IMG/VR virus record: IMGVR_UViG_3300044701_002888
Span: 1 to 27,850 of that record
Direction: 5' to 3' (one strand)
Source of the DNA: a virus
DNA length: 27,850 nt
The notes beneath the pieces are model-generated. The model was not told where the DNA came from. It saw only the letters and a program-made list of their open reading frames with translations, and did no database searches. The position numbers and the translations under genes were made by a program. Shown here in pieces: positions 1 to 8,431 of the stretch (positions are counted from its first letter, which is position 1; each line of letters begins with the position of its first letter).

Positions 1-1
1 G

Positions 2-1978
2 TCGGAGCTCGAGGACACCACCGCAGCCGCAGGTGTCACGTTCGGCGACTACTCCCAGCAGGTCGAGGACTTTGCCGAGTCGGCCGCCCAGAACTACGGC
101 ATCTCGACCCGTGCCGCACTTGACGCGGCGAACCGTTTCGCTGCGCTCGGCTCTGCGGCCGGCAAGTCCGGACAGGACCTGGCTTTGTTCTCAACGGAGA
201 TGGTTGCCCTTGCCGGCGACTTGTCTTCCTTCAGCGGCGCTCCCATTGAGGAGTCGCTTGCAGCGATCGGGTCTGGCTTGCGAGGTGAGGCAGAACCCCT
301 CCGAAGGTTCGGCATCTTGCTCGACGACGCCACCCTGCGGGCTCGTGCGATGTCGATGGGCATCTATGACGGCACGTCGACTTTGACGTCGCAGCAGAAG
401 GTGCTTGCCGCGCACGCCGAGATTCTTGACCAGTCGACCAAGGCGCAGGGCGACTTTGCTCGTACTTCGGAGTCGACGGCGAACTCGCTGAAGATTGCGT
501 CAGCAGAGATGGAGAACGCCAAGGCTGCTGCTGGTGAGGCGCTTGCCCCGGCAATGACCGCAGTTGCCCAAGCGCTGACGCCGGTTCTTGAAGGTTTTGG
601 TCAGCTGCCAAAAGAGGCGCAGACGGTCATCACCCTGTTTGCGCTTGCTTCCGCCGCATTTGTGTCTAGTTCCAAGGCGTTGCAGGGACTTGGCGTTGCA
701 GCCAAGACTGCCAACATTGCAATGGGTGCAATTGTTGGGACGATTGCGATTGCCGCGACTGCGTACTCGATTTACTCGCAGAAGAAAGAAGACGCCACCC
801 GCCGCACTCGCGAGTTCATCGACGCACTCAAGTTGGAGAGCTCCGAGCAGGAGGATGCGCTGCTCGCGTTGTACGAGAGTGACCCCGCGTACAAGCGGCT
901 GATCGACAATCTCAACGCGGTGGGCCTGTCGATGCAGGACGTCGAGCAGTTCACCCGTGATGGCACTGGTCCGGCCGCAGATTTCCTCCGCCTTTACCAA
1001 GGCTTTTTTGACCAAAGCCTGACCTGGGATCAGTACGCACAAAAGGTGGGCGTGGGCAGTCAGGCGTTGCAGCAGCTGGGCCTAGAACTTGAGCGTCTTC
1101 GCGGTGAAAGTCTTGCGCAGGCAGACGCGCAACGTGCTCTCACTTCCGCAACAGCCGACGGTCTCAGTATGGAGAACCTTCGCGCACAGGGCATGCGGGA
1201 TGCCGCCGAGGCAGCGCAGGTCAACATCGGTGCAACCGACGACCAAACCGAGGCGATCAAACGGCAGCGCGACGCATTTGCTGCCGCTAACGAAGCGATG
1301 CAAGCGCAGATCGACCTCGAGCGCGAACTGTATGGCGATCAGCGCGAGGCGATCGAACGGCAACGCGACTACGCCGACTCGCAGAAGTCGCTGATGGAAA
1401 CGATGGCGGATACGTCTTCGTCGGTCGACGACCAGATGGACGCCATCATCGGCCTGTCCGAGGAGTACGGGACCCTCAACGGTGCCACCCTCGATTCCCG
1501 TGAGGGGACGTTTCGGCAGGTTGAGAAACTGCGCGAACTCACCTCGACCCTTGACCCGAACTCGCCGCTCGCGATGGCGTTGCAGGCGTATATCTCCCAG
1601 TTGGAATCCATCCCCCGGGTGGTCGACACCCAGCTGAAACTGCATGTGCTCGGCGCAGTGATCAACCGTGACGGCGACTTCATCGGCATGCGGGACGGTG
1701 CACGCGCCCTCGGCGGGCCGGTGTCGAAGGACGGCATGTACCAGGTCGGCGAGGGTGGAAACCCTGAGCTGCTGACCGACGGCAAGGGCCGCACGTTCCT
1801 TATCCCCGGCAGCGACGGCGTGGTCACCCCGATCTCCGGTGTCGGCAGCGTCGGCGGCGCGGGCGGTGGACCGCAGACTGTGAACATCACGATCACGAAT
1901 CCGGTGATGTCGGGTGAGCAGCTGGCGAACGAACTGAGGGCGTACATCGCCCGTAACGGGAACAGCTGGTTGCAGTGA
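2..1978 (+). CDS. Tail tape measure protein, 5' end outside the window
   Basis: The frame is open from base 2, so the N-terminus lies upstream; 658 residues are visible. Tape measure proteins line the tail tube, set its length, and often help DNA cross the host membrane. The visible part has Ala/Gln/Glu-rich helical stretches typical of this role, a hydrophobic segment (about bases 620-775, including ANIAMGAIVGTIAIAATAY) that could span a membrane, and charged coiled-coil-like regions around bases 1240-1400. The C-terminus turns Gly-rich and ends in a short beta-like segment with TVNITITNP. The segment with EESLAAIGSGLRGEAEPL and LTSQQK resembles the conserved part of actinophage tape measures. 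The stop overlaps the next gene's GTG start (GTGA). Position directly before a minor tail protein fits. Family call is confident; exact length is unknown. Confidence 0.88.
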   Translation, partial: SELEDTTAAAGVTFGDYSQQVEDFAESAAQNYGISTRAALDAANRFAALGSAAGKSGQDLALFSTEMVALAGDLSSFSGAPIEESLAAIGSGLRGEAEPLRRFGILLDDATLRARAMSMGIYDGTSTLTSQQKVLAAHAEILDQSTKAQGDFARTSESTANSLKIASAEMENAKAAAGEALAPAMTAVAQALTPVLEGFGQLPKEAQTVITLFALASAAFVSSSKALQGLGVAAKTANIAMGAIVGTIAIAATAYSIYSQKKEDATRRTREFIDALKLESSEQEDALLALYESDPAYKRLIDNLNAVGLSMQDVEQFTRDGTGPAADFLRLYQGFFDQSLTWDQYAQKVGVGSQALQQLGLELERLRGESLAQADAQRALTSATADGLSMENLRAQGMRDAAEAAQVNIGATDDQTEAIKRQRDAFAAANEAMQAQIDLERELYGDQREAIERQRDYADSQKSLMETMADTSSSVDDQMDAIIGLSEEYGTLNGATLDSREGTFRQVEKLRELTSTLDPNSPLAMALQAYISQLESIPRVVDTQLKLHVLGAVINRDGDFIGMRDGARALGGPVSKDGMYQVGEGGNPELLTDGKGRTFLIPGSDGVVTPISGVGSVGGAGGGPQTVNITITNPVMSGEQLANELRAYIARNGNSWLQ

Positions 1979-4485
1979 CCGTCCCGTCGTTGCGTGTTGA
2001 GATCGCGTTCGCCGCAGACCCGCTGGCGGCGACCTCGGCGTACATGGTGCTGACCGGGGCGTCGAACAGTTACGCCTCAACCCCCGACGCCGCAGCGTTG
2101 GATGTCACCGGCGACCTCGAGATGGTGGCCCGTGTTTCCTTCGATGATTGGACGCCGGCGTCGACGCAGACGATCGTGTCGAAGTGGAACACGTCCGGTG
2201 ATCAGCGTTCGTACCGGTTGAGTGTCACCACCGGCGGCCTGCTGCGGTTGTCGTACTCGACGGCCGGAACCGCCGCGGTGGACATCGTGTCGACCGTTGC
2301 CGCCCCGTTCACGAACGGTGTCGCCTACTGGGTGAAAGCCACCCTTGACGCGAACAACGGTGCGTCCGGCCATGACGTGAAGTTCTGGTGGGCTGCCGAC
2401 GCCGAGGTGGAACCGCAGGCGTGGACGCAGCTCGGGTCTACCGTCACCACCGCTGGCACCGTGTCGGTGTTTGCGTCGACGGCGTTGCTGCTGGTCGGTG
2501 CCGAGAGCGGTGGCGCGTCGGGCCTTCTGGCCGGTGACGTGTACCGAGCGATCGTGCGCAACGGCATCGACGGCACGACGGTCGCCGACTTCGATGCGTT
2601 GGATGCGTTGTCGGCGTCGTCGACGACGGTCGGGTCAAGCCAGGTGTCGGGTCAGACGTGGACGTTGGGGTCGGCGGCCAGCCTGTCGATCGCTCCGGCA
2701 TGGACCGACGTGTCGTCATATGTCCGTGACACGGGTGTGCGGATCTCGCGAGGCAAAGGGTCGGAGATCCCGACCTATGCGACCAGTTCGTTGTCGTTGA
2801 CGTTGAACAACCGTGACCGCCGGTTTGACCCCGAGTACACGGCGGGCCCGTACTACCCGAACGTGGAGCCACGGAAACGGATCAGGGTGCGTGCCGTGTA
2901 CGACGGGACGGTGTACACGTTGTGGACCGGCTATGTGGAGTCGTGGCCGCAGGCGTACCCGAACACCAACTTTGATTCGGTCGTCGAGCTGCAGGCGTAC
3001 GACGCCCTGTCCTTGTTGAACGACGTCGTGCTCGAGGACGCCGCCTACCTGTACGCCCGTGACGTGATCGGCGACCTTGTGTTGGCGGCACGCACGATGG
3101 CGAACGGGGTGTGGCGCGACGAGGTGTCAGGTGCAGCGTTCCGTCGACGCCGAGGTGTGTCAGCGATCGGGTCGCCGATGGCGGTCGGTCCTGCCACCGC
3201 AGTCGACTTCGATGGCGGCACCTACTACTCGTTCGGGCCTGCCGGTTCGACAGGTCTCGGTCAGACCTCGGGTGACCGCACCTACAGCTTGTGGTTCACC
3301 GCTGAGACCGCACCGTCGTTGCGTGGGGTGATGTTGCGGATGGATTTCCGCAACACGTACCTCGACGTGTCGTTGACCGCTGACGGCAACATCTACTACC
3401 TGTTCGACGCGAGCAAAACCGTTGAGTCGGACGGAACGTTCCTTGATGGGGCGCCGCACCATCTGGTGATCACCCATTCGGGAACGACACCGAAGATCTA
3501 TGTGGACGGCCAGGACGTCACCGGTACCGGTGACACCGGCGCACCCAGTTCGATCTTCGGGATCAACATGATCGGCGCCTACAAGTCGGCGTCTGCGAAC
3601 CCGACGAACTATTTCACCGGCACACTTTCCGACCTGTATGTGTGGTCGGTTGCGTTGACCGCCGACCAGGTCAAAACCCTGTACGGCCTGTCGTCAGGTT
3701 CACTGCAGGAAACGTCAGCGGCTCGCGCCGACCGCATCTTGGACGCCGCCGGGATACCGGCCGGCTTGTCTGCGGTCACCGACATCCCGCGTGGTGTGGT
3801 CGCCGAGATCGACGTGTACGACACGTCGGCACTGTCATCAATCCAAGCGGTCGCCGACTCGGAGTCTGGGTCCGGTCGTTTGTTCGTCGACGTGAACGGG
3901 CGTGTCACCCTGCACGACCGGTACTGGTGGCAGTCGTCGAAACGTGGGTCGACGGTGCAGGCCACGTTTTCCGACGACCTCGCCGACCTGTACTACGTCG
4001 ATGTGCGCGCCGACCGCAACCTGCGTGACGTGCAGAACTCGATCACTGTCACCGGTTCCGCCGGGGCGGCAAGCACACAGTCCGACACCACCAGCGTCGC
4101 CCACTACGGGACACGGTCGGCGTCAATCTCCACCCTGTTGTCCACACAGGGCCAGGTGGAGAGCCTCGCCTACGGGTTGCTGCAGTTACGTAAGGACCCT
4201 GTGACCCGGCTGGATGCGATCACGGCACGGCCTGCGGCGCAGCCGTCGAAATGGCCGCAGGTGTTGCGGTTGGAGCTCGGTGACCGTGTGGTGCATGAGC
4301 TGATGCCGGCCCGTGGTGTGGCGTCGACGTCGCAGCTGGTGCGCACGATGCTCGTCGAGCGGCTTGATTGGGCGATCACCGTGTCCGCCTGGCAGGTGCA
4401 GGTGACCGGTTCACCGGTGCCGACAATGTCGATCTTCACCCTTGACGAGTCGGTGCTCGACGGCACCGACGTGCTCGGCTTCTAG
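1975..4485 (+). CDS. Minor tail protein with two LamG/concanavalin-like domains
   Basis: An 836-residue protein starting at GTG, overlapping the tape measure stop. Residues about 20-215 and 405-572 look like LamG-type jelly rolls, with the typical HHLVITHSG, KIYVDGQ and LSDLYVWSVALTADQV patterns of the second copy. Between them, residues about 245-345 carry a phage minor-tail signature (DVSSYVRDTGVRISRGKG, LTLNNRDRRFDP, WTGYVESW). Residues from about 590 resemble the C-terminal half of actinophage tail-tip proteins. LamG folds commonly bind glycans, so this is probably a structural tail-tip component that also contacts the cell surface. Being directly after the tape measure supports a distal tail role. 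Glycan binding is inferred from fold only. Confidence 0.85.
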   Translation: MTVPSLRVEIAFAADPLAATSAYMVLTGASNSYASTPDAAALDVTGDLEMVARVSFDDWTPASTQTIVSKWNTSGDQRSYRLSVTTGGLLRLSYSTAGTAAVDIVSTVAAPFTNGVAYWVKATLDANNGASGHDVKFWWAADAEVEPQAWTQLGSTVTTAGTVSVFASTALLLVGAESGGASGLLAGDVYRAIVRNGIDGTTVADFDALDALSASSTTVGSSQVSGQTWTLGSAASLSIAPAWTDVSSYVRDTGVRISRGKGSEIPTYATSSLSLTLNNRDRRFDPEYTAGPYYPNVEPRKRIRVRAVYDGTVYTLWTGYVESWPQAYPNTNFDSVVELQAYDALSLLNDVVLEDAAYLYARDVIGDLVLAARTMANGVWRDEVSGAAFRRRRGVSAIGSPMAVGPATAVDFDGGTYYSFGPAGSTGLGQTSGDRTYSLWFTAETAPSLRGVMLRMDFRNTYLDVSLTADGNIYYLFDASKTVESDGTFLDGAPHHLVITHSGTTPKIYVDGQDVTGTGDTGAPSSIFGINMIGAYKSASANPTNYFTGTLSDLYVWSVALTADQVKTLYGLSSGSLQETSAARADRILDAAGIPAGLSAVTDIPRGVVAEIDVYDTSALSSIQAVADSESGSGRLFVDVNGRVTLHDRYWWQSSKRGSTVQATFSDDLADLYYVDVRADRNLRDVQNSITVTGSAGAASTQSDTTSVAHYGTRSASISTLLSTQGQVESLAYGLLQLRKDPVTRLDAITARPAAQPSKWPQVLRLELGDRVVHELMPARGVASTSQLVRTMLVERLDWAITVSAWQVQVTGSPVPTMSIFTLDESVLDGTDVLGF

Positions 4486-4493
4486 GAGGCTTG

Positions 4494-4988
4494 ATGACCC
4501 GCGGCATTTTCACCCCCACCGAGTTGAGTGCGGCAGAGCTGAACGACTGTTTCGATGTGCCGCGTTGCCGGTTGACGAACTCGGCGGCGATCTCGCTGAC
4601 CACCGGGATCAACACCACCCTGACGTTCGACACCGAGGTGTTCGACGACGGCGGCATGCATTCGACGTCAACGAACACGGCACGGATCACTGTCCCGACC
4701 GGCGGGTCAGGCCTGTACATCATCGGTGGGAACGTCGAGTTCGCTTCGAACTCGACCGGTGTGCGGTCGGCGTTCATCGTGCTCAACGGGTCGACATCGC
4801 TCGCGATCGTCAGTTCACCGGCGGCGTCAGCATCGGTGACCCGCCTTTCGGTGTCGACGATCTACGCGTTGAACGACGGCGACTACGTCGAACTGAAGGC
4901 GCAGCAGTCGTCGGGTGGTGCGTTGAACCTGAACAGTTCGAGCGACAACAGCCCGATCTTCTGGGCGTGCTGGCTGGCTGTCCTGTGA
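4494..4988 (+). CDS. C1q-like beta-sandwich tail protein
   Basis: 164 residues. ATG 4494 is preferred because AGGAGG lies at 4484-4489; the TTG three bases earlier would be too close. The order of motifs (LTFDTEVFDDGGMH, then RITVPTGGSGLYIIGGNVEF, then RSAFIVLNG, then STIYALNDGDYVEL) is the pattern of short C1q/TNF-like jelly-roll modules found at the ends of phage tail proteins. These usually trimerise and serve as adhesins or baseplate decorations. It follows the minor tail protein and precedes the lysis genes. No catalytic site is visible. The stop overlaps the next GTG. Confidence 0.7.
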   Translation: MTRGIFTPTELSAAELNDCFDVPRCRLTNSAAISLTTGINTTLTFDTEVFDDGGMHSTSTNTARITVPTGGSGLYIIGGNVEFASNSTGVRSAFIVLNGSTSLAIVSSPAASASVTRLSVSTIYALNDGDYVELKAQQSSGGALNLNSSSDNSPIFWACWLAVL

Positions 4989-5098
4989 CCCGCCGGTTCA
5001 CCCTCGCAGCGTTCGGTGCTGCGCTTGCCACCGTCGTCGGTGTCGTCGTCTACCTGATCGACACGTACGACACGATGACCGGAAAGGGCCGTCGATGA
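4985..5098 (+). CDS. Small single-pass membrane protein before the endolysin
   Basis: 37 residues from GTG 4985, overlapping stops on both sides (GTGA upstream, ATGA downstream). The N-terminus is basic (MTRRFT), followed by one hydrophobic helix of about 20 residues (LAAFGAALATVVGVVVYLI) and a short polar tail. It is too short for a classical holin but sits immediately before the endolysin, so a holin-like, antiholin or pinholin-like role is plausible. No family is recognised. The tight overlaps at both ends are the main evidence that it is translated. Confidence 0.6.
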   Translation: MTRRFTLAAFGAALATVVGVVVYLIDTYDTMTGKGRR

Positions 5099-5901
5099 CC
5101 GTCACCTACCGCACCGGGTACTCCACCACCCGGATGACGTTGGAGCAGCTGAAAGGCTGGTTCCGGTTCGCCGGGCTGCACCCCGAGTTCCAACGCCGGC
5201 TGATCTGTTTGATGGACCACGCCCGTGTCGCCGGTGTCGACCTCGGGATCGGTGGCGGCCTGCGCACCACCGCCGAACAGTTCGCCCTGTTCGACTCACG
5301 ACACAACCCGGTCGCCTCCGGTGGGTGCTGCTCCTATGACGGGAAACGTTGGGCGCTCGTCACCGGCGCCCACGCCGCACCACCAGGGCGTTCGTACCAT
5401 GAGCCGACGGTCCCGTTGAACGGCAAGCTGTGGGCGGTCGCGGTTGACGTGGTTGGTTGGGAGAACGGGTGGGTGAACACACCGGGACGGTTGGACCGGT
5501 TCGGGTTGCGGTCGTTCGCCGGGCTTGCCGGGAACGATGAGCCGTGGCATCTGCAACCGTGGACGAACGAGATCCCGACCGCCCGTGCGAACTTCAACCC
5601 GACGATGCACACGCTGAAGACCTTCGCCCTGCCGGCTGTCCCTGTTGCGTCGACGGCGGTCACCGTCCCCGACCCGACCATCCGTCTCGGGTCGACCGGC
5701 ACCGAGGTACGTGAGCTGCAGTCCGAGATGCGGTTCTTCGGGTGGTACACGGCAACGATCGACGGGTCATGCGGGCCTGTCACCGTCGACGCGATCAGAC
5801 GCCTGCAGGCTGCGGTGAAGGTCGGTGCCGACGGCGTGTACGGCACGGTGACCGCTGACGCGTACAGGCGGTGGAAGACGACGCTGGCGGCGCTCGCATG
5901 A
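5095..5901 (+). CDS. Endolysin: M15 (VanY-like) peptidase with C-terminal peptidoglycan-binding domain
   Basis: 268 residues. The N-terminal part (about 20-160) has the M15 zinc peptidase pattern: S100-Y-H102 for the first zinc ligand, A-V-D118 for the second, and E149-P-W-H152 for the catalytic Glu and third ligand. The family cleaves D-Ala-containing or L-Ala-D-Glu peptide bonds of peptidoglycan. Residues about 195-262 form a PG_binding_1 domain (IRLGSTGTEVRELQ, then GPVTVDAIRRLQ, then GVYGTVTADAYRRW). There is no signal peptide, so release to the wall needs a holin; two candidates lie downstream and one upstream. The ATG overlaps the previous stop. Confidence 0.88.
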   Translation: MTVTYRTGYSTTRMTLEQLKGWFRFAGLHPEFQRRLICLMDHARVAGVDLGIGGGLRTTAEQFALFDSRHNPVASGGCCSYDGKRWALVTGAHAAPPGRSYHEPTVPLNGKLWAVAVDVVGWENGWVNTPGRLDRFGLRSFAGLAGNDEPWHLQPWTNEIPTARANFNPTMHTLKTFALPAVPVASTAVTVPDPTIRLGSTGTEVRELQSEMRFFGWYTATIDGSCGPVTVDAIRRLQAAVKVGADGVYGTVTADAYRRWKTTLAALA

Positions 5902-6209
5902 ACTGGTACCAAACCCTGCTGGTGATCGCCGGTGCGGTGGGTGCGGCAGGGGTGATCTGGAAGTCGCCGGTCGGGAAGGTGATCCGCTGGCTGGCCCGCA
6001 AGAACATCGTGGAGCCGTTGAAAGCGGCGTCACGTTCACTGATCCGCGAAACCGTCGCACCGCTCGTGGATGACGTGAAGGCTGCGGCACGGTCGCAGCA
6101 CGACGAGCAGAACTCGAAACTGGAAGACATCTCCGACCGGTTGACCGACCATTCGCGTCGCTTGTCGCTGATCGAGGACCACATCACACGCCCGAAAGGT
6201 GACTCATGA
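5898..6209 (+). CDS. Membrane-anchored coiled-coil protein of the lysis cassette (XhlA-like)
   Basis: 103 residues from ATG 5898, which overlaps the endolysin stop. The N-terminus is a transmembrane helix (TLLVIAGAVGAAGVIW), followed by a basic amphipathic stretch and a C-terminal coiled coil (QNSKLEDISDRLTDHSRRLS). This arrangement, one membrane helix plus a soluble coiled coil beside an endolysin and a holin, resembles XhlA-type haemolysin or accessory lysis proteins, though with the opposite domain order to classical XhlA. It probably modulates holin action or links membrane and wall steps. The function is inferred from context and topology. Confidence 0.6.
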   Translation: MNWYQTLLVIAGAVGAAGVIWKSPVGKVIRWLARKNIVEPLKAASRSLIRETVAPLVDDVKAAARSQHDEQNSKLEDISDRLTDHSRRLSLIEDHITRPKGDS

Positions 6210-6394
6210 TGGATTGGGATCTGCTGGCCTGCTGGTTGCGGCAGCGCCGCAAAGCGGTCGTCGCACTGGTCGTGTCGATCGTGGTGGCAACGGTGACCCG
6301 CCAAGGGCTGGACATGTCGTCCGCCGACGTGGAGCTGCTCACCGCGATCGTCACCGCTCTCACCGTGTACGCGGTGCCGAACGAGGTGAACTGA
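6206..6394 (+). CDS. Probable holin, two transmembrane helices
   Basis: 62 residues. Two ATG codons lie in tandem at 6206 and 6209; the first overlaps the preceding stop. A short polar N-terminus leads to a basic RQRRK cluster and two hydrophobic helices (AVVALVVSIVVATV and LLTAIVTALTVYAV) joined by a loop containing SSADVE. Holins assemble in the cytoplasmic membrane and open at a set time to release endolysin. Size, topology and position after the endolysin make this the best holin candidate of the three small membrane proteins here. The tandem ATG start could give two forms differing by one Met. Confidence 0.68.
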   Translation: MMDWDLLACWLRQRRKAVVALVVSIVVATVTRQGLDMSSADVELLTAIVTALTVYAVPNEVN

Positions 6395-6747
6395 TGACCG
6401 TCCCCGGTGAGCATCATGTGGTGTCACGCACCAACGCGGCGTTCAACGACGTGTGGACCTACTACGACGACACGAACACGGTGGTCCCGATGGCCGGCTG
6501 GTCCGGTCTGCTCGAGGTGAAGGCGGAACCGTCGGACACGGCGGCGTTGTTGACGTTCACCACCTCGAACTCGACGATGGTGCTCGGCACCGCTGACGGC
6601 ACCATCACCCTCGCGCAAGGGACCGCTGTGATGGCGGCGCTCACCCCGGGCGTGTACGTGTACGACCTGCGGCTGTCGGCGTCCCCGTCGCTACCGGATG
6701 TGATCGTCGAGGGTTCGTGGACCCACAAGCAGGGGGTGTCGGACTGA
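6394..6747 (+). CDS. Small tail/baseplate beta-rich protein
   Basis: 117 residues from ATG 6394, overlapping the holin stop by one base. The sequence is beta-rich (VVPMAGWSGLLEVKA, then AALLTFTTSNSTMVLG, then GVYVYDLRLSASPSLPDVIVEG). The closing pattern, YDL followed by VIVEGSW, resembles short baseplate or upper-fibre attachment domains that come just before a collagen-like fibre in actinophages. It lies immediately before such a fibre. It may form the connection between the tail tip and the fibre. The family is not firmly recognised. Confidence 0.5.
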   Translation: MTVPGEHHVVSRTNAAFNDVWTYYDDTNTVVPMAGWSGLLEVKAEPSDTAALLTFTTSNSTMVLGTADGTITLAQGTAVMAALTPGVYVYDLRLSASPSLPDVIVEGSWTHKQGVSD

Positions 6748-7952
6748 TGGCCCGTGTGACGACATCGAAGCCGAACAAGGTGGTGGTCGATTCGACCACG
6801 GTGAAGATCACCGCCGGTTCCGGCATCCCCGGCGCGCAAGGTGACACCGGCCCGCAAGGCCCCACCGGTACCGCAGCGACGATCACGGTCGGCACCACCA
6901 CCACCCTGTCACCAGGTGCTGCTGCCACGGTCGCCAACTCGGGTACCGCCGGTGCGGCTGTCCTCGACTTCGGCATCCCGCAAGGCGCCACCGGTGCGGC
7001 CGGTACCGCTGCGACCGTGTCGGTCGGGTCGGTCACCACCGGCACCGCCGGCTCGACCGCAGCGGTCACGAACTCGGGCACCAGCTCGGCTGCCGTCCTC
7101 AACTTCACCATCCCACGTGGCGACACCGGCGCGACCGGCAGCACCGGTGCGGCAGGCCCCGGTGTTGCTACCGGCGGCACCGCAGGGCAGGTGCTCTCCA
7201 AGGTTTCGGGCACCAATTACGACACGACCTGGACCACCCCGTCGGTCGACATTCCGCAGTCGTTGCTCGATGCGCGCGGCGATCTGATCGTGGCGTCAGC
7301 TGCGGACACCGCCGCACGACTCGCAGTCGGCACCGACGGTTACGTCCTCACCGCAGATTCAACCGCCACCAATGGGGTGAAATGGGGCGCAACCCTTCCC
7401 ACCACAGGCGTCCTGATCACCGCTACGACGACGCAGTCAATGCTGCCCGGAGTCGGCATTATTGGCGCAACATTTGGATATGCCGCAATGGCCGGATATA
7501 CGGGCTTTTCGCCGATCTACGTCGACAAGGCGTTCACGGTCTCTGAGTTCCATTGCTACGTCAGTTCTGCCGTTGCTGGAACAATCACATTCGGCATTTA
7601 CAACGCGTCCGAAACATGGGTGCCTACTACCAAGGTCGCTGGCCCCACGACTGGCGTCTCATCCGGTAGCACAGGATTCAAAACCGAGGCAATCACACCT
7701 GTGACTCTTCAGCCCGGCCGCTATCTGATCGCAGTCGCTACCACGGCAGCGTGCCAGTTGTGGGTCTACAACGCCGCATTCTGGGGAACTGTCAACATTG
7801 CCAGTGGCGCAAGCGGAATCCCCCGAGCCGGTTGGGTGAACAGCACAACCATGCCTGATAATCCCGGCACATTCACCATTGCCACTGGCGGATATGCCAA
7901 CGGAAGTGTCGGCACCACGTACCTCGCCCTGCTGAAAGGCACGTTTGCATGA
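6747..7952 (+). CDS. Collagen-like tail fibre with distinct C-terminal domain
   Basis: 401 residues from ATG 6747. After a short N-terminal attachment region, residues about 25-150 hold collagen-like G-X-Y runs (IPGAQGDTGPQGPTGTA) alternating with two copies of a beta module (TVG..TT......VTNSGT..AAVLDFGIPQG). A linker with YDTTWT and RGDLIVASAADTAA, common in phage fibres, follows. From about base 7400 to the end the protein becomes an aromatic, beta-rich head (FHCYVSSAVAGTITFGIYN) and the DNA is clearly more AT-rich than before. Such fibres bind the host receptor through the C-terminal head. The composition change suggests the head was exchanged from another source. Confidence 0.8.
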   Translation: MARVTTSKPNKVVVDSTTVKITAGSGIPGAQGDTGPQGPTGTAATITVGTTTTLSPGAAATVANSGTAGAAVLDFGIPQGATGAAGTAATVSVGSVTTGTAGSTAAVTNSGTSSAAVLNFTIPRGDTGATGSTGAAGPGVATGGTAGQVLSKVSGTNYDTTWTTPSVDIPQSLLDARGDLIVASAADTAARLAVGTDGYVLTADSTATNGVKWGATLPTTGVLITATTTQSMLPGVGIIGATFGYAAMAGYTGFSPIYVDKAFTVSEFHCYVSSAVAGTITFGIYNASETWVPTTKVAGPTTGVSSGSTGFKTEAITPVTLQPGRYLIAVATTAACQLWVYNAAFWGTVNIASGASGIPRAGWVNSTTMPDNPGTFTIATGGYANGSVGTTYLALLKGTFA

Positions 7953-8251
7953 TCCGTAACGAGATCTATAGGGATGGCGTGGTCGTCGCCGCAGACTGCT
8001 ACTCCCTCAGCACGCGCACCTACACCCGCGAGGAAATGGGCACCGTTGTGGCGACACGTCCGATGACTGCCGAAGAATGGCTCCAGTACGGCCCGCAACC
8101 GTTGAACGAAACCGGTGCCCTTGCCACCCTGCTCGTCGTGAACGGGCACGCCACCCTCACCGACGCTGCGAACGCCGTGAACCTCACCGAACAGCAGCTC
8201 GTCGACGAGGCGCAGGCGTGGTATTTCGTGGAGCAGGAAGGCCCGCTCTGA
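7949..8251 (+). CDS. Small tail-tip-associated protein, unknown function
   Basis: 100 residues, starting at an ATG that overlaps the fibre stop, so expression is coupled to the fibre. The first 25 residues alternate as beta strands (IYRDGVVVAADCYSL), and the C-terminal half is helical (HATLTDAANAVNLTEQQLVDEAQAW). A partner or assembly chaperone of the fibre is likely from position alone, because chaperones commonly follow their fibre gene. No catalytic motif or membrane segment is visible, and no family is recognised. It is the last gene of the late run. Confidence 0.5.
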   Translation: MIRNEIYRDGVVVAADCYSLSTRTYTREEMGTVVATRPMTAEEWLQYGPQPLNETGALATLLVVNGHATLTDAANAVNLTEQQLVDEAQAWYFVEQEGPL

Positions 8252-8264
8252 CCTGTGATGGTCC

Positions 8265-8348
8265 CCGGCACCTGACGCGTCGCGTGCCGGCATAGCGGCC
8301 CAGAGCCGCGCAAGCCACCCGCCGTGACGCCACGGCCGAGCGGGTGGC
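8265..8348 (+). other. Two consecutive hairpins after the late operon
   Basis: CCGGCAC (8265-8271) pairs with GTGCCGG (8284-8290). GCCACCCGC (8314-8322) pairs with GCGGGTGGC (8340-8348), with a smaller CCGTG/CACGG helix (8322-8326 with 8331-8335) inside it. No coding frame with good support covers the interval. It may end late transcription, protect the 3' end of the mRNA, or be part of a small structured RNA together with the stronger hairpin that follows. Confidence 0.45.
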
Positions 8349-8356
8349 GCGAACCC

Positions 8357-8397
8357 GCCCCGGCATCGCGCGAACCCTCCGCGCGCGATGCCGGGGC
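8357..8397 (+). terminator. Perfect 16-bp stem hairpin, probable terminator
   Basis: Bases 8357-8372 are the exact reverse complement of 8382-8397, with a 9-base loop. The stem is almost all G/C. There is no T-tract after it, as is common for actinobacterial intrinsic terminators. It lies about 105 bases after the last tail gene and 35 bases before the next start codon, so it could equally act as an mRNA-stabilising element in the leader of the next operon. Confidence 0.5.
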
Positions 8398-8431
8398 GTT
8401 CGACACCAACGGAGGGAACGGAGGAACCCCC

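Noticed and set aside
1082-2080. A minus-strand frame of 332 codons under the tape measure
   Set aside because: High GC gives long antisense frames here. It has no ribosome-binding site or known motif, and the plus strand is clearly a tape measure.
5871-5897. Earlier GTG start for the 103-aa lysis protein
   Set aside because: It would overlap the endolysin's last codons and add a polar leader before the membrane helix. ATG 5898 has the usual ATGA coupling.
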